Source: Kordiimonadales bacterium IMCC3096 | Lineage (GTDB): Bacteria > Pseudomonadota > Alphaproteobacteria > Minwuiales > Minwuiaceae | Direction of reading: 5' to 3' | NCBI GenBank assembly: GCA_016865035.1 | Contig: CP018227.1 | Location: 1 to 64,000 of the forward strand | Length of the DNA: 64,000 nucleotides | In this document: positions 1 through 8,975 of the stretch, in pieces | How positions within the stretch are numbered: position 1 is the stretch's first letter | How the letters are laid out: every line of letters begins with the position of its first letter | Notes under the pieces: generated by a model | Database searches by the model: none | Seen by the model: the letters and a program-made list of their open reading frames with translations, nothing else | Told to the model about the DNA's origin: nothing | Program-made: the position numbers and the translations under genes

Positions 1-1640
1 TGACCGAAGCTCTCATCGACAGCCGGATGGCTGCACCGGATATCTGTGTCACCCGCCCCCTGATCGACCGCAACGCGTCACAGACGCCGGACAAGGTCTA
101 TGCGGTCTTTCCGGACGGAACCGAATGGACGTACCGGGAACTGCGGGAGCAGGTTCGGCGCACCGCTGCGGGGCTGGAAAAACTGGGGGTGAAGCAGGGC
201 GACCATGTCGTCAGCTGGCTGCCCAACGGGCAGGACGCGCTGCGTGTCTGGTTCGCGATCAATTACCTCGGCGCCGTCTATGTCCCGATCAACACATCCT
301 ACAAGGGCGGCATCCTGGCCCATGTGGTGGCAAACGCCGACGCCAGCCTGATCATCGCCCATGCCGGACTGGCACCGAGGCTGGTGGATATCGACAGGGC
401 CAGGCTGGATACCGTCGTGATCATCGGCGGCAAGCTGGACACATGCGCGGACCTGACGGTGCATGATGCGGATGTTCTGGCGCCAGCCGATGCCGAACCC
501 TCCCCTCCCCCACGGGAAATCATGCCCTGGGACACGCAGTCCATCATCTATACCTCCGGCACGACCGGACCATCGAAAGGCGTTCTCTCGTCCTACCTGC
601 ATGCCTACATGACAGGTGCGGCCTACTCGAACCTGCCGGGGGAAGATGGCACTGCCCTGATCTCGGCTGATGACCGCTATCTGCTCAGCCTGCCGATGTT
701 TCATGTCGGCGGCACCCTGCCCGCCCACATCATGCTGGCCATGGGTGGCTCCATCTCCATCGTGGATGCTTTCAATACGGCCACGTTCTGGAAGACGATC
801 AAGGATACCCAGGTCACCTTCGCCATCCTGCTGGGCGTGATGGCACAGTTCCTCGCCAAGCAGGATCCAGTACCGGAGGAAAAGGACAACCCGCTGCGCA
901 CGGTCATGCTGGTGCCCTTCGACTTCGACCCGACCGAGTTCCGGGCGCGTTTCGGGGTCCAGACCATGACCCTGTTCAACATGACCGAGATCTCCTGTCC
1001 GCTGATCTCCCCCGTCAACCCGACACTGCTGCACAGTGCGGGAACACCACGCGACGGGGTGGAGTGTCGCGTCGTCGACGAGAACGACTGCGAGGTGCCC
1101 GTCGGTACGGTCGGGGAACTGATCATCCGTGCCGACTGCCCCTGGACGATGAACCATGGCTACTACAAGAACGCGGAAGCCACGGCGAAGGCCTGGCGCA
1201 ATGGCTGGTTCCATACCGGTGACGGCTTCCGCAAGGACGCGGATGGCAACTTCTACTTCGTCGACCGCATGAAGGATGCGATCCGTCGCCGTGGCGAGAA
1301 CATCTCGTCCTTCGAGGTGGAGACCGAGGTGCTGGCGCATCCGGCAATCCAGGAATGCGCGGCCATTGCCGTGAAGAGTGACGTCAGTGAAGACGAAGTG
1401 ATGATCGTGGTTGCGCCTGCGGCCGGCAAGACCATCGATCCCACCGAATTGATCGAGTTCCTGATCCCGCGGATGGCCCATTTCATGGTGCCCCGCTATG
1501 TTCGGATCGTTGACCGCTTGCCCCGGACCCCCACGGAGAAGGTGCAGAAGGTCAATCTGCGCGACGAAGGTGTCACCGGCGACACCTGGGATCGCGACAA
1601 GGCTGGCATTCGTGTCCGGCGGGAGAAACTGAGCGGCTGA
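1..1640 (+). CDS. AMP-forming acyl-CoA ligase (CaiC-like)
   Basis: This ANL-superfamily enzyme would activate a carboxylic acid with ATP and CoA in the cytoplasm. Counting from the ATG at base 27, the nucleotide-binding motif YTSGTTGPSKG lies near residue 175. The hinge region (HTGDGF, YFVDR, RRRGENISSFEVE) lies near residues 395-430, and the C-terminal lysine motif reads PTEKVQK. The style is that of CaiC-like ATP-dependent acyl-CoA ligases, but the substrate cannot be read from sequence. The ATG at 27 has no ribosome site. The frame stays open to base 1, where tg would complete a start codon with the missing base, adding nine residues, so the 5' end probably lies one base outside the window. 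It is a paralogue of the ligase at 4961-6598. Confidence 0.9.
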   Translation, partial: TEALIDSRMAAPDICVTRPLIDRNASQTPDKVYAVFPDGTEWTYRELREQVRRTAAGLEKLGVKQGDHVVSWLPNGQDALRVWFAINYLGAVYVPINTSYKGGILAHVVANADASLIIAHAGLAPRLVDIDRARLDTVVIIGGKLDTCADLTVHDADVLAPADAEPSPPPREIMPWDTQSIIYTSGTTGPSKGVLSSYLHAYMTGAAYSNLPGEDGTALISADDRYLLSLPMFHVGGTLPAHIMLAMGGSISIVDAFNTATFWKTIKDTQVTFAILLGVMAQFLAKQDPVPEEKDNPLRTVMLVPFDFDPTEFRARFGVQTMTLFNMTEISCPLISPVNPTLLHSAGTPRDGVECRVVDENDCEVPVGTVGELIIRADCPWTMNHGYYKNAEATAKAWRNGWFHTGDGFRKDADGNFYFVDRMKDAIRRRGENISSFEVETEVLAHPAIQECAAIAVKSDVSEDEVMIVVAPAAGKTIDPTELIEFLIPRMAHFMVPRYVRIVDRLPRTPTEKVQKVNLRDEGVTGDTWDRDKAGIRVRREKLSG

Positions 1641-1666
1641 CATCAACAAGGGAGATCGGATCGCGG

Positions 1667-2326
1667 GTGGAACAGGATCTGGATCAGATCGAGATCGTCG
1701 GCGAAGCCAATGGCGACAGCCGTCGAACCCAGGCGGAACGCAGGGCCGAGTCCGACAGCCGCATGCTTCGCGCAGCGACACAATTGATCGCGAAGCATGG
1801 TTCCGCAGGGGTCAGTCTTGCGAAGATCGGGGTGGCTGCCGGGTACAGCCGCGGCCTGCCCACGGAGCGCTACGGTTCGAAATCCAATCTGCTCGAAGCC
1901 GTGATCGATGCCTCGGATGCCTGGTTTCAGCGGCGGCTGGCGGCACGGCTGGAGGGCCATTCCGGACTGGAGTCCCTGCGTGAGCGCGTGCGCGCGCACC
2001 TTGAGACGGTTCGGGAATCCAGGGTACCGACTGTCGCCCTCTTCCTGCTGATCATCGATTCTGCGGCGACCTTGCCCGAACTGCGCCCCAGGGTGCAGCG
2101 GCTGAACGAACGCTGGCGCCAGGGGATCCTGCGCGACCTCGAAACGGCCAGAGCGGCCGGTGCCTTGCCGGCCGAGCTGGACACGGAGAGGCACGCGACG
2201 CTGATCCTCTCCGCGATGCATGGTGTGGCTGTCCAGGCGCTGATCGGTCTTGGGGACGATGACATCATGACCGCGGCCGAAAGCATCATCAGGGAATTGA
2301 TTGACGAAATCCCGCGACCGGGCTGA
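1667..2326 (+). CDS. TetR-family transcriptional regulator
   Basis: This 219-residue protein has an N-terminal TetR helix-turn-helix at about residues 27-75 (MLRAATQLIAKHGSAGVSL, AGYSRGLPTERYGSK) and a variable ligand-binding C-terminal half. It starts at a GTG preceded by aagggaga, 26 bases after the ligase stop, so it is probably co-transcribed with the ligase. It is clearly paralogous to the next gene at 2421-3071, which has the same AGYSRGLP recognition-helix region and a VDASxxWFxRR segment. The neighbourhood suggests control of the acyl-CoA ligase and carboxylase genes, possibly with an acyl-CoA ligand. That role is an inference. Confidence 0.85.
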   Translation: MEQDLDQIEIVGEANGDSRRTQAERRAESDSRMLRAATQLIAKHGSAGVSLAKIGVAAGYSRGLPTERYGSKSNLLEAVIDASDAWFQRRLAARLEGHSGLESLRERVRAHLETVRESRVPTVALFLLIIDSAATLPELRPRVQRLNERWRQGILRDLETARAAGALPAELDTERHATLILSAMHGVAVQALIGLGDDDIMTAAESIIRELIDEIPRPG

Positions 2327-2361
2327 TGCAGACGGACATGGCTTCACCGCGCGCAACACAC

Positions 2362-2390
2362 TTGTGGCGGGAACGGGTCCAGGCTATTAA
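2362..2390 (+). promoter_or_regulatory. Candidate promoter of the second TetR gene
   Basis: A ttgtgg hexamer (2362-2367) and a tattaa hexamer (2385-2390) are separated by 17 bases, a sigma70-like arrangement in the 94-base gap between the two TetR genes. The match is only partial (3/6 and 4/6 to consensus), so this is a weak prediction. Its position just ahead of the near-palindrome at 2391-2406 supports it. Confidence 0.3.
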
Positions 2391-2406
2391 TTTGCTGGTC
2401 AACAAA
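2391..2406 (+). promoter_or_regulatory. Candidate TetR operator (imperfect palindrome)
   Basis: The sequence tttgctggtcaacaaa equals its own reverse complement at 12 of 16 positions. It sits immediately after the candidate -10 box and 14 bases before the ATG at 2421. This is where an autorepressing TetR protein would bind. No binding-site consensus for these regulators is known to me. Confidence 0.3.
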
Positions 2407-2420
2407 CAAGTTTATGAGGC

Positions 2421-3071
2421 ATGGCTGATTCCTCACCCTCGCGCCGTACCCAGTCCCAACGCCGCAACGATTCCGATCGCGAGATGCTGGCGGCGGCGAT
2501 CCGGCTGATCGGTCGGCAGGGGTCAGTCGCCACCAGCCTGGCCCAGATCGGCCTGGAAGCCGGCTACAGCCGTGGCCTGCCCGCAGCGCGGTTCGGAACA
2601 AAACTGGCCTTGCTGGAAGAAGTCGTCGATGCCTCGGAGCGCTGGTTCGAGCGCCGCGTCGCCCGGCAGATCGGCGACAGGAAGGGGCTGGACGCCCTGT
2701 TCATCCGCATGAACACGCACCTGCAGGGCGCGCGCGATGATGCCTCCGGCACCATCACCGTCTATCAGCTCTACATGGAATCGATCGGCGCGATGCCGGA
2801 GCTGCGCCCACGCATGCGGGCCTATGGCGAGGCCTATCGACAGGGGTTCCGCCGCCACCTGGCAGAAGCCGAGGAGCGGGGCGAACTCCGGCCGGGCACG
2901 GATCTCGACCAGACGGCAACGACCATCCTGGGTGCGGTCCGGGGCGTGATCGTCCAGTCGCTCGTCGATGACGGCACGACCAATCTCGAAACCGCTGGAA
3001 AGCACCTGATCAGCCTTTTCAGGGAGGCGCTTTCTACAGGCATACCGACGGCGATCACGCCGTCTGAGTGA
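2421..3071 (+). CDS. TetR-family transcriptional regulator (tandem paralogue)
   Basis: This 216-residue TetR regulator has its helix-turn-helix at about residues 20-65 (MLAAAIRLIGRQGSVATSL, AGYSRGLPAARFGTK). It resembles its upstream neighbour along its whole length, which indicates a tandem duplication. It lies 28 bases ahead of the biotinyl-peptide gene and codes in the same direction. An imperfect palindrome and a weak promoter precede it, so it may be autoregulated separately from the ligase gene. Two similar regulators side by side suggest response to related ligands or a shared operator. The ligand is unknown. Confidence 0.85.
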   Translation: MADSSPSRRTQSQRRNDSDREMLAAAIRLIGRQGSVATSLAQIGLEAGYSRGLPAARFGTKLALLEEVVDASERWFERRVARQIGDRKGLDALFIRMNTHLQGARDDASGTITVYQLYMESIGAMPELRPRMRAYGEAYRQGFRRHLAEAEERGELRPGTDLDQTATTILGAVRGVIVQSLVDDGTTNLETAGKHLISLFREALSTGIPTAITPSE

Positions 3072-3099
3072 ACGCAAGAAACTTGAGGGGAGAAGCAGC

Positions 3100-3312
3100 A
3101 TGGACGTCAAATCAGAGATCGCCGGGAAGGTCTGGAAGATCGTCGCCGCCGTGGGGGACACGGTGGAGGAAGAGGACGAGATCATGATCCTGGAATCGAT
3201 GAAGATGGAAATCCCGGTTGGCGCGCCCGGCAATGGGCGCATCACCGAGATCCTTGTCGAAGAGGCGGAAAGCGTTCAGGAGGGTCAGGTCGTCGCCCGC
3301 ATCGGAACCTGA
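3100..3312 (+). CDS. Free-standing biotinyl (BCCP-like) carrier peptide
   Basis: This 70-residue single-domain protein consists of the biotinyl/lipoyl fold only. The biotin attachment motif ESMKMEIP is central, with K35 the predicted biotinylated lysine. It would carry carboxybiotin between a biotin carboxylase and the carboxyltransferase encoded six bases downstream. A strong ribosome site (aggggagaag) precedes the ATG. Conventional BCCPs are longer or are fused to the carboxylase, but short independent carriers also occur. A close paralogue lies at 33342-33563, also beside a carboxyltransferase gene. No biotin carboxylase is encoded in the window. Confidence 0.9.
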   Translation: MDVKSEIAGKVWKIVAAVGDTVEEEDEIMILESMKMEIPVGAPGNGRITEILVEEAESVQEGQVVARIGT

Positions 3313-3318
3313 CCGGAC

Positions 3319-4866
3319 ATGAGCACTCAATCCCCCGACGGGCAGGAAATCGCGGACGCCCGTGCCGCGCTTGAAGATGGTGCCCGGCCCCGGGCGGTCG
3401 AACGCCAGATGAAACGTGCCGAGATGACGGCGCGGCAGCGGATCGCCATGCTTTGCGATCCCGACAGCTTCCGGGAGATCGGCGGCCTGGTGCGCGACGA
3501 TGACGGCACGCGGGAGGAGCGTCCCGCCGACGGCGTCGTCATGGGCTGCGCCCTTGTCGGCAACCGGCCCGCCGTCGTGCTGGCGCAGGATTTCACGGTG
3601 CACGGCGGATCCAGCGGCAAGCTCGGCAGTGCCAAGATCAGGCGCGCGATCCAGCAGGCAATGCGGGACGGCGCACCACTTGTCATGCTGCTGGACGGGG
3701 GTGGCCACCGCATCCAGGACGGCCAGGACTCCCGCCACTTCGCCAATGGCTCGCCCACATTCCACGACTTTGCGCGACTGTCGGGATGGGTGCCTGTGGT
3801 CTCAGTGATGATGGGGGCCGGGTTTGCCGGACCGACCAACTATGCCGGCATGTCCGATTTCGTTGTCATGGTGCGGGGTCAGTCCTGCATGGGGCTTGCC
3901 GGACCGGCACTGGTGAAGGCCGGCACGGGGGAGGAGATCGACATCCAGACACTGGGTGGTGCCGGCGCACAGGTCGATACCCACGGCCTCGCCCATCTGG
4001 GCGTGGACAGCGAGGCGGAGGCGCTCGGCGCCGTGCGCAGCTACCTCGGCCTGCTGCCCTCCAATGCCCGCGCGCCCCTGCCCTGTACCGCGCCTCCGCC
4101 CGATGACGACCGGCAGGCGCTGATGGCAAAGCTTGTCCCCGCCGACACGCGCAAGGCCTACGATGTGCGCAAGGTCATTGCCCGGCTGGTCGATCCCGAC
4201 AGCCTGCTGGAGATCAAGCCGACCTTTGCGAAGAACGCGGTCACGGCCCTGGCCCGGCTGGATGGCCGACCGGTCGGCATCATTGCAAATCAGCCGATGC
4301 AGCTCGGCGGCATGCTGACATCCCCCGCCTGCGAGAAGATCGCGCACTTCGTGGCGGTCTGTGACGCGTTCGGCGTCCCGCTCGTCTATCTGATCGACGT
4401 GCCCGGGTTCTCCATCGGGTCATCGGCGGAGAAGAGCCTGCTGGGACGACGCAGCGCCCGCATGGTCTACGAGCTTGGCCATGCCACGGTTCCCAGGGTC
4501 TCCATTGTCCTGCGCAAGGGATACGGCCTCGGCTATATCGCCATGTGCGGTGGCCGCAGCTTCGATGCCGACGCCAGCCTGGCCTGGCCGACCTCCGAGA
4601 TCTGCGCCATGTCGCTGGAGGGGGCGGCCAACGTCGCCTATCGCAAGGACATCGAGCGTGCGCCGGACCCGGACGAACGTCGCAAGGAGATCGTGGCGGA
4701 GATGCGTGCGCGTGTCAGCGCCCTGCGTGGTGCCGAAGGGCTGGGTGTCGATGACATCATCGAGCCCGAGGATACCCGCCGCCGCCTGATCGAGATCCTG
4801 GAACGGGCACCGGCCCGGCGTGAGAACGCGATGCCACCGAAATACCGATCCATCTCGCCGATCTGA
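3319..4866 (+). CDS. Acyl-CoA carboxylase carboxyltransferase subunit (PccB-like)
   Basis: This 515-residue carboxyltransferase of the acetyl/propionyl-CoA carboxylase beta type has two crotonase-fold halves. The N-half contains the stretch with ADGVVMG and FTVHGGSSGKLGS, and the C-half contains YDVRKVIARLVD, NQPMQLGGML and the glycine-rich YGLGYIAMCGG. It would transfer CO2 from carboxybiotin to an acyl-CoA. The length is normal for the family. It follows the biotinyl-peptide gene by six bases, so the two are surely co-expressed. The N-half is more divergent than in the copy at 31750-33279. The acyl-CoA substrate is unknown. A decarboxylase acting in reverse is an alternative. Confidence 0.85.
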   Translation: MSTQSPDGQEIADARAALEDGARPRAVERQMKRAEMTARQRIAMLCDPDSFREIGGLVRDDDGTREERPADGVVMGCALVGNRPAVVLAQDFTVHGGSSGKLGSAKIRRAIQQAMRDGAPLVMLLDGGGHRIQDGQDSRHFANGSPTFHDFARLSGWVPVVSVMMGAGFAGPTNYAGMSDFVVMVRGQSCMGLAGPALVKAGTGEEIDIQTLGGAGAQVDTHGLAHLGVDSEAEALGAVRSYLGLLPSNARAPLPCTAPPPDDDRQALMAKLVPADTRKAYDVRKVIARLVDPDSLLEIKPTFAKNAVTALARLDGRPVGIIANQPMQLGGMLTSPACEKIAHFVAVCDAFGVPLVYLIDVPGFSIGSSAEKSLLGRRSARMVYELGHATVPRVSIVLRKGYGLGYIAMCGGRSFDADASLAWPTSEICAMSLEGAANVAYRKDIERAPDPDERRKEIVAEMRARVSALRGAEGLGVDDIIEPEDTRRRLIEILERAPARRENAMPPKYRSISPI

Positions 4867-4960
4867 AGCCCGGGGAGGATGCCGACGGGCATTGGGCGGA
4901 CGATCAGCGAGATGGGTACCCCGCGAGTTGCGGGAAGCATGGATGGGGAGGGACTGACAG

Positions 4961-6598
4961 ATGAAAGGCGACGAGACCGTCAGCGCGGCGTTTGCGGATC
5001 CGCGCATTCCGCCGCGTGACCAATGCGTCCTGCGACATCTGCTGGACCGGCTGGCGACGGAGACGCCGGACAGTCCCTTCGCATGGTTCGACGGGGGCAC
5101 GCTCTGGTCCTTTGCGCGGACACGGGCCGAGGCTGCGCGAACAGGCAGCGGGCTGCAGCATCTGGGCGTGGCGCGTGGCGAGCGGGTGCTGGTATGGCTG
5201 CCCAACAGCCCGCTGATGCTGCGCTGCTGGTTCGGCATCAACTACATCGGCGCCACCTATGTGCCGGTGAACACCGCCTATCGCGGCAGCCTGCTGGAGC
5301 ATGTGATCCGCAATGCCGATGCCCGGCTGATGATCGTGCATGCGGACCTGCTGGACCGCCTGTCCGACATCGACCTGTCGCGTCTGGAGCGGCTGGTGGT
5401 GGTTGGCGGCGCGGCGGAATTTCCGCGTCTGGCCTTGGAGGGGATCGATGCACTGGGGGCCATGGGTGACGAGCCGTCGCCCCTGGAACGCCCCATCGAT
5501 CCGTGGGAGCTGCAGTCGATCATCTACACCTCTGGAACCACCGGTCCGTCGAAGGGTGTGCTGTCGTCGTACCTGCACCTCTACACCATGTCGGTCAGCG
5601 CGCGGGACTGGCTGGGTGCCGATGACCGCCGCCTGGTCAACCTGCCCCTGTTTCATGCGGGCGGCACCAGCGGAACCTACGGCATGCTGGCGAAGGGGGC
5701 GTCCATCGCGCTGGTGGATTCCTTCAAGACCGACACCTTCTGGGACACGATCCGCCGTTCCGGTTCGACCTGCCTCACCCTGCTGGGTGCGATGACACCG
5801 TTCCTGATGAAGGCCCCGCCAAGTCCGCAGGATCGCGATCACCCCCTGCGCAACGCCTTCATGGTCCCGCTGACGGAGGATGCGGCAGCGTTCAGCGAAC
5901 GCTTCGGCGTCGACATCTACACAACCTTCAACATGACGGAGATCAGTTGCCAGCTCATGTCGGAGCGGAATCCGACCAAGGCCGGTTCCTGTGGCAAGGT
6001 CCGCGCCGGCGCATCCGTCCGCCTGGTCGATGACAATGACTGCGAGGTCGCAACGGGCGAGATCGGCGAGATGATCGTGCGCGATGAACGCCCCTGGGGC
6101 CTGAACCACGGCTACAACCGGAACCCGGAGGCAACGGCGAAGGCCTGGCGCAATGGCTGGTTCCATACCGGCGACCTGTTCCGCCGCGACGCCGACGGCA
6201 CCTTCTATTTCGTTGACCGCGCCAAGGATGCGATCCGCCGCCGGGGCGAGAACATTTCCTCCTTCGAGGTGGAGAACGAGGTCAATGCCCACCCGGATGT
6301 CCGCGAGAGCGCGGCGGTGGGCGTTGCCAGCGAACTGGGGGAGGACGAACTGCTGGTCGTCATTGCCCCCGTGCCGGGCCGCACCGTGGACCCGCGCGAC
6401 CTGCTCGAGTTCCTGCGCCCGCGCATGGCGCATTTCATGATCCCGCGTTTCATCCGTGTCCTGCAGGACCTGCCGAAGACCCCGACCCAGAAGGTACAGA
6501 AACACCTGCTGCGCGACGAAGGCGTCACCGCCGACACCTGGGACCGCGACAGGGCCGGCGTGAAGATCAGCCGCGACAGGCTCGGCACGCTCGCCTGA
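4961..6598 (+). CDS. AMP-forming acyl-CoA ligase (CaiC-like), second copy
   Basis: This 545-residue ANL-family ligase is paralogous to the one at the left edge of the window. Shared motifs are YTSGTTGPSKGVLSSYLH near residue 190, FNMTEISC, the HTGDLFRRD hinge region, RRRGENISSFEVENEV and the C-terminal PTQKVQK lysine. The ATG follows a strong ggggaggg ribosome site. It lies 94 bases after the first carboxyltransferase gene and 22 bases before the second, so acid activation is twice paired with carboxylation. Substrate specificity probably differs between the two ligases, but it cannot be assigned. Confidence 0.9.
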   Translation: MKGDETVSAAFADPRIPPRDQCVLRHLLDRLATETPDSPFAWFDGGTLWSFARTRAEAARTGSGLQHLGVARGERVLVWLPNSPLMLRCWFGINYIGATYVPVNTAYRGSLLEHVIRNADARLMIVHADLLDRLSDIDLSRLERLVVVGGAAEFPRLALEGIDALGAMGDEPSPLERPIDPWELQSIIYTSGTTGPSKGVLSSYLHLYTMSVSARDWLGADDRRLVNLPLFHAGGTSGTYGMLAKGASIALVDSFKTDTFWDTIRRSGSTCLTLLGAMTPFLMKAPPSPQDRDHPLRNAFMVPLTEDAAAFSERFGVDIYTTFNMTEISCQLMSERNPTKAGSCGKVRAGASVRLVDDNDCEVATGEIGEMIVRDERPWGLNHGYNRNPEATAKAWRNGWFHTGDLFRRDADGTFYFVDRAKDAIRRRGENISSFEVENEVNAHPDVRESAAVGVASELGEDELLVVIAPVPGRTVDPRDLLEFLRPRMAHFMIPRFIRVLQDLPKTPTQKVQKHLLRDEGVTADTWDRDRAGVKISRDRLGTLA

Positions 6599-6620
6599 CA
6601 GCATCAGACAGAGAACGGAA

Positions 6621-8162
6621 ATGACCATGGACAAACCGGAACAGACGTCACCCGACACCCAGGTGCGGGCGGGGCTGCAGGCAGTGCTCGATGCCCATGC
6701 CGCAACGACCGACGCGGCGCGCAAGGCAGCGGTCGACAAGCAGCACGCGCGGGGCCGCTGCACCGCCCGGGAAGGCGTTGCGCAGCTTCTGGATGAAGGC
6801 AGCTTCGTCGAGTACGGCGGCCTGGCCAAACCGGCCACCAAGGGCATGCAGGGTGCCGCCGACGGGCTTGTCATGGGCACCGGCAAGGTCGATGGCCGCC
6901 CCGTCGTCATCGTCGCCTATGACTATACCGTCTATGCCGGGACGCAGAGCGCGGTGAACCACGGCAAGATCAGCCGCATGTTCCAGTATGCGGAGCGGCA
7001 GCGGCTGCCGGTGCTGTGCTGGCTGGATGGCGGCGGTGCCCGACCGCACGACATGTTCGTGCAGTCGATGAGCATGTCGACGACCTTCGTCACCTTCTCC
7101 CGCCTCTCCGGCCTCGCCCCGACTGTGGGCATCGTGCCGGGCCGGGCCTTTGCCGGACACGCCAACCTTGCGGGTCTCAGCGACTGCGCCATCGCCACGA
7201 AGAACGCATCCATGGGCATGGCGGGACCGCCGCTGGTGGAGGCCGCGCTGGGCATGAAGCTGACGCCGGAGGAGATCGGTCCGGCGGAGGTGCACATGAA
7301 GGCCGGTTCCATCGACCTGATGGCGGAAGATGATGCCGATGCCTGCCGTCTGGCGCGCCGCTACCTCTCCTACTTCACTGGTCCCGCAGAACCCGCCCCT
7401 GCCCCCGATCCGCAGAAGCTGCGCGATCTGGTGCCGGAAAGCCCGCGCCGCGCCTACGATGTACGCAAGGTGATCGAGGGGCTGGCCGATACGGACAGCG
7501 TGCTGGAGCTGAAACCTGCCTGGGGCCGGGCCATGGTGACCGCGCTGGCCCGGATCGACGGCCGTACCGTGGGTGTCGTTGCCAACCAGCCGATGTTTCT
7601 TGGCGGTGCCATGGACAGCCCGGCATGTGCCAAGTCGGCCCGCTTCGTCGAACTCTGCGACGCCTATGACATTCCCATCCTGCTGCTGTGCGACACGCCG
7701 GGCCTGATGGTCGGGCCGGAGATCGAGAAGACCGCACTGGTTCGCCACAGCGCGCGCCTGCTGTCCGCGCTGGCCAACGCGACCGTGCCGCTGATGACCG
7801 TGGTGCTGCGCAAGGCCTATGGTCTGGGCTACTACATCATGGGCTCCCGCCCGCTGCACCCGGCCATCCTGCTGGCCTGGCCGACCGCGGAGTTCGGGGG
7901 CATGGGTCTGGAGGGTGCGGCAAGCATCATCTTCAAGGCAGAACTCGAAGCCATCGCCGATCCGGCAGAACGCGCGGAGGCCCATCGTGCCTACACGGAT
8001 GAGCTGAAGGCCTACAATACCAGCCTGCGGGTAGGGGAACGCTTCGGCTTCGACGATGTGATCGACCCCGTCGACACGCGCCAGATCCTTTCCGCCACCA
8101 TGGACACCTTCCCCAGCCCGCCACAGCGCACCACCAAGAAGCTGACCATCGCCCCGATCTGA
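6621..8162 (+). CDS. Acyl-CoA carboxylase carboxyltransferase subunit, second copy
   Basis: This 513-residue PccB-type carboxyltransferase is similar in length and order of motifs to the gene at 3319-4866: AADGLVMGTGKVDG, then YDVRKVIEGLADTDS, NQPMFLGGAMDSPAC and YGLGYYIMGSRP. It follows the second ligase by 22 bases. No biotinyl peptide is encoded beside it, so it may share the carrier at 3100-3312. It could form a mixed complex with the first carboxyltransferase, as alpha/beta-type subunits do, or serve a separate substrate. The sequence does not decide between these. Confidence 0.85.
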   Translation: MTMDKPEQTSPDTQVRAGLQAVLDAHAATTDAARKAAVDKQHARGRCTAREGVAQLLDEGSFVEYGGLAKPATKGMQGAADGLVMGTGKVDGRPVVIVAYDYTVYAGTQSAVNHGKISRMFQYAERQRLPVLCWLDGGGARPHDMFVQSMSMSTTFVTFSRLSGLAPTVGIVPGRAFAGHANLAGLSDCAIATKNASMGMAGPPLVEAALGMKLTPEEIGPAEVHMKAGSIDLMAEDDADACRLARRYLSYFTGPAEPAPAPDPQKLRDLVPESPRRAYDVRKVIEGLADTDSVLELKPAWGRAMVTALARIDGRTVGVVANQPMFLGGAMDSPACAKSARFVELCDAYDIPILLLCDTPGLMVGPEIEKTALVRHSARLLSALANATVPLMTVVLRKAYGLGYYIMGSRPLHPAILLAWPTAEFGGMGLEGAASIIFKAELEAIADPAERAEAHRAYTDELKAYNTSLRVGERFGFDDVIDPVDTRQILSATMDTFPSPPQRTTKKLTIAPI

Positions 8163-8258
8163 GCTGCTGTCCTGTTCCGTACCGTGATGTATCCGGAGCC
8201 GCCTTGCGGTATGTAGGGGAACAGCCCGGCTGATGCGAGAAGAGGAACTGACAGGGAA

Positions 8259-8975
8259 ATGGTGGCCAGCAATGGGAACAGACGGGCGGAGTCGAAGGAG
8301 CGTGAGGGCGGGATCGATACCCGTCTGGCGCTGATTCTGGCGGCGGAGCGGATATTCTCCGAGGAGGGCATCTCCAACACTTCTCTGCGCCGCATCAATC
8401 AGGCTGCGGGGCAGCGCAACGAGAGCGCGATCCACTATTACTTCGGATCGCGCGAAGGCCTTGTTGCGGCGATCCTGGAACTGCGCACCACCCCGATCAA
8501 TGCCGCCCGCGTCAGGCTGGTGCGGGAGGCGCGGGCGCGGCGCGGCACCCTGCCCCTGGAATCCCGCGACATAGCGGAAGCCATGACACGACCGCTGACC
8601 GACCATCTGCTCCGGAACCTGAACGACACCTGGTATCTGCGGTTCCAGAGCATGCTCTGGCTCGACCGGCCGATCTGGAAGCAGTTCGAGAAGGACGAGC
8701 GGACCGAAGGGCTGAAACTGATCCTCGATGCCCTGCTGGAGGCCAAGCCGTTCCTGCCCGAACGCCTTGTCAGGCATCGCTACAGCCTGGCCCTGCAGAT
8801 GACAGCGAATGCCCTGGCCCGGGTCGAGCGCGCAGCCTCCGAGTCCGCCGAGGGCTGGGACGCACGGCGCGCGGAGCTGGAGTTCCTCAGCCTGGATGAC
8901 GCCATCGTCGCGATCCTGGACTCGCAACCGTCGCCAGCGGTCGTGGCCGCACTGCGGGACTCCGGCGGTCTCTGA
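8259..8975 (+). CDS. TetR-family transcriptional regulator
   Basis: This 238-residue regulator has a TetR helix-turn-helix near residues 20-70 (LILAAERIFSEEGISNTSL, AIHYYFGSREGL). It is not closely related to the two TetR proteins at 1667-3071. Its recognition region has the common HYYFGSREGL form. The C-terminal domain is long, with an aromatic cluster around WYLRFQSMLWLDRP, as is common in ligand-binding TetR proteins. It ends the left carboxylase region, and its targets are likely the adjacent operon or the TAXI gene downstream. Both options are inferences from position. Confidence 0.85.
   Translation: MVASNGNRRAESKEREGGIDTRLALILAAERIFSEEGISNTSLRRINQAAGQRNESAIHYYFGSREGLVAAILELRTTPINAARVRLVREARARRGTLPLESRDIAEAMTRPLTDHLLRNLNDTWYLRFQSMLWLDRPIWKQFEKDERTEGLKLILDALLEAKPFLPERLVRHRYSLALQMTANALARVERAASESAEGWDARRAELEFLSLDDAIVAILDSQPSPAVVAALRDSGGL

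Noticed and set aside
78-1781. Long open frame on the minus strand opposite the first acyl-CoA ligase
   Set aside because: It is the shadow of a well-supported gene in high-GC DNA. Its translation is rich in Arg, Gly and His with no recognisable domain.
4904-6910. 668-codon minus-strand open frame opposite the second ligase
   Set aside because: It covers a gene with clear ANL motifs. The antisense translation has no domain and mirrors the codon bias of the real strand.
6648-8927. 759-codon minus-strand open frame
   Set aside because: It spans two confident plus-strand genes and the gap between them. It is an antisense artefact of high GC.
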